From assembly GCA_028583605.1 (NCBI GenBank), contig CM053330.1, forward strand, positions 26,615,233 through 26,679,232: a DNA stretch of 64,000 nucleotides, read 5' to 3'. A model generated the notes under the pieces. That model made no database searches. It was not told the origin of the DNA and worked only from the letters and a program-made list of their open reading frames with translations. The translations under genes were made by a program, and so were the position numbers. Source of the stretch: Dastarcus helophoroides (taxonomy: Eukaryota; Arthropoda; Insecta; Coleoptera; Bothrideridae). Position 1 is the first letter of the stretch. The number at the start of each line of letters is the position of its first letter. This document shows positions 62,231 to 64,000 of this stretch, in pieces.

Positions 62231-62760
62231 TAGGGATGTCGATTCCTTTTTAAAATAATCGATTTTTGGATCGATTCTAATCGTAGTAAAAGAATCGATT
62301 CCCAATAAAATTGGGTGCTGAAAGATCGATTTCCGATTAATCGCCTTGGTAAAATTTTTAAACATTTCTTCTATATCAAAAATATCAACTTTAAGTGATA
62401 CAAAGGTTAAAATGTTGTGACAAAGCATGCAAAAAGGGAAATTAGGTAATAATTTATAGGCAACGCAAAGTTTAAAGAAAATGGCGCCACCATATATGTC
62501 CAAATTGTGATTGACAGTTGGGCCCATTTATTATATTCTATGCTTTGTATGTTTTTTTGTACATATATGTTTTGTGACATAACTGCAAGTTGACTAACTG
62601 AGGTTAGTGTTTACGATTGTGATTTAGTATTTTTATGGATTTTCGGTGTAATTTTAAAATAAATGGACAAAATAAAAACGTTCATTTAACAATCGAATAA
62701 ATAAAATGTCAATGACCAAACACACTGAGAACTGATAGAATAACATTCTGGCGGAACAAA
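62231..62760. mobile_element. Dispersed DNA-transposon repeat, copy 2
   Basis: Begins TAGGGATGTCGATTCC and matches the reverse complement of 14110-14645. The far end and target duplication were not found, so only one terminus is defined. No transposase; the 100-residue minus frame at 62225-62527 is not recognised. Confidence 0.65.
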
Positions 62761-63150
62761 TTGCTATGATGGCCCCACAGCAGTGTTGCCATAATTTTAT
62801 GTATGGTAACTCTGACAAAAGTACGGTGCACGGTGCAAATACCAATACCGTACCAAAAAAATACGGTAATTTAGGTTTTACTATTTAATAACAATAAGTT
62901 TGTTACGTAATTCACTAATGTTATTTTACACAGAGCTGCACAATTTACAACCAAGTAAAAAATTTGCGCCGTGCCATCTCGTGATAAGTAGAAACATTGT
63001 AGTTTAATTTTGAAAGTTTTTTCTTGAATTTTTAACACTAATATTTACATTTTAATTATTTATTCCTAATTAAAAAGATCCGATACGTATTAATTTTCTG
63101 CTTTGTTTTTTATTTATGTATTTTTTTACGAAGATGTAGAAAGGGCATTT
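62761..63150. other. Intergenic, nothing recognised
   Basis: AT-rich sequence without array or coding signal. May include the far end of the preceding repeat. Confidence 0.35.
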
Positions 63151-64000
63151 ATTTATAAAAATATTTTTAGAAATATAAAGTTCAAACTTGAAATCACGAG
63201 ATTAAAGTGAAATTTCTACTTTATTCTCCAAATTTCGACTTTTTTTAAGGAAATTTCATCGATAATGTCGAAATTTCGGTTTTAATCTCGAAATTTCAAC
63301 TTTTTTCACAAAATTTCGAGATAAGTCGAGATTTCTTATTCTATGGTTAGGTTAGGCAGATGACAGTTGAGCCCCACCAACTCTTAGAATATAAGACTAT
63401 ATTCTAAGTACCAACCCTTTTGCAATTTGATATTGACACTTAGCAGAAGGGGTAATTTTGATTTTTTATTACCCAAAAGTTCGAGTTCAAAGTCGACATT
63501 TTATAAAAGCGTAAAAAAGCATTGATTAAAAAAATTATATATAGAAATTTCGACATTTTACAAAAGCGTAAAAAGGACATTGATAAAAAAATATTTTTAG
63601 AAATTTAGACTGTACCCTCGAAATTTCGACTTTTTTTTCGAAAATTCGACTTTTTTCTTCAAATTTCTACTTTTTTCTTAAAATTCCGAAATTAATGTCG
63701 ATATTTCGACTTTGATATCGAATTTTTTCTGGACATTTCGAGAATAAGTCGAAATTTCTATACTCTATGGTTAAATTAGACAGATGACAGTTGCCTCCCA
63801 CCACTTCTCTTTCCCGACAAAAAAAGTCGAAATTTTAAGTTTAAAGTCGAAATTTAGGAAAAAAGTCGAAATTTCGAGAAAATAATCAAATTTTTGAGAT
63901 AAAAGTCGAAATTTCAAGAAATAAAAGTCGAAATTTGCAAAAAAAGATGAAATTTCGAGAAAAAAGTCGAAATAAATTTGCGAAAAAAGTCGAAATGTCG
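63150..64000. repeat. GAAATTTC-type array running off the window
   Basis: Among the least diverged arrays: many exact GTCGAAATTTC words. Contains a roughly 57-bp tandem pair with the word AAAAGCGTAAAAA (about 63495 and 63552) and a longer-range duplication: CTATGGTTA...CAGATGACAGTTG occurs at about 63340 and 63755. It continues past the right edge. Confidence 0.8.

Noticed and set aside
63150..64000. CRISPR-like regular repeats
   Set aside because: Words are degenerate, without conserved repeat and unique spacer structure, and the genome is a eukaryote's.

Overview
The window is AT-rich nuclear DNA from an insect. The evidence is four protein genes with clear insect/metazoan homologues, split by many short GT-AG introns of about 48-68 bp, set among transposon-derived DNA. 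A beetle is plausible from the intron sizes and the repeat load, but nothing in the sequence proves the order. Most lines of sequence are degenerate arrays of short A/T words built around the palindrome GAAATTTC (typically GTCGAAATTTC plus an A-run, or its complement). These arrays produce many spurious Lys/Asn- or Phe/Ser-rich open frames.

Layout: (1) 1-10 kb holds ornithine decarboxylase antizyme (Oaz) on the minus strand. It has three coding exons, a 5.6 kb first intron full of array DNA, and a +1 programmed ribosomal frameshift site with two GC-rich hairpins just downstream. (2) 10-25 kb is gene-free and made of nested hAT-type elements, arrays, a probable solo LTR and a small MITE. (3) 25.8-26.9 kb holds a TIA-1/Rox8 three-RRM RNA-binding protein on the minus strand, with an uninterrupted coding region. 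(4) 29.2-47.25 kb holds Gcn2 (eIF2-alpha kinase) on the plus strand. I could splice it through 22 exons to about 1568 residues with consistent phases, apart from one single-base frameshift in exon 2. (5) 47.39-61.28 kb holds Prp39 (U1 snRNP splicing factor with HAT repeats) on the minus strand, 12 exons and about 924 residues, tail-to-tail with Gcn2. (6) 61.6-64 kb holds a decayed DIRS-like reverse transcriptase, a second copy of a dispersed DNA transposon repeat, and another array.

The main structural observation is that five separate TIR elements, with at least four different terminal sequences, each sit between 8-bp target-site duplications (perfect or 7/8) of the hAT type. All five carry the same degenerate GAAATTTC array as internal cargo: 2780-4181, 10084-13585, 14646-19015, 31047-33340 and 52497-55470. 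A sixth small element (19748-20078), also with a perfect 8-bp duplication, lacks the array. Many array blocks in host introns therefore look like, or derive from, non-autonomous hAT elements that shared or spread a satellite.

The genes do not form an operon-like unit. By known family roles, Gcn2 and TIA-1 both act in the eIF2-alpha/stress-granule response, and TIA-1 and Prp39 both relate to U1 snRNP function. Whether this neighbourhood is meaningful is untested.
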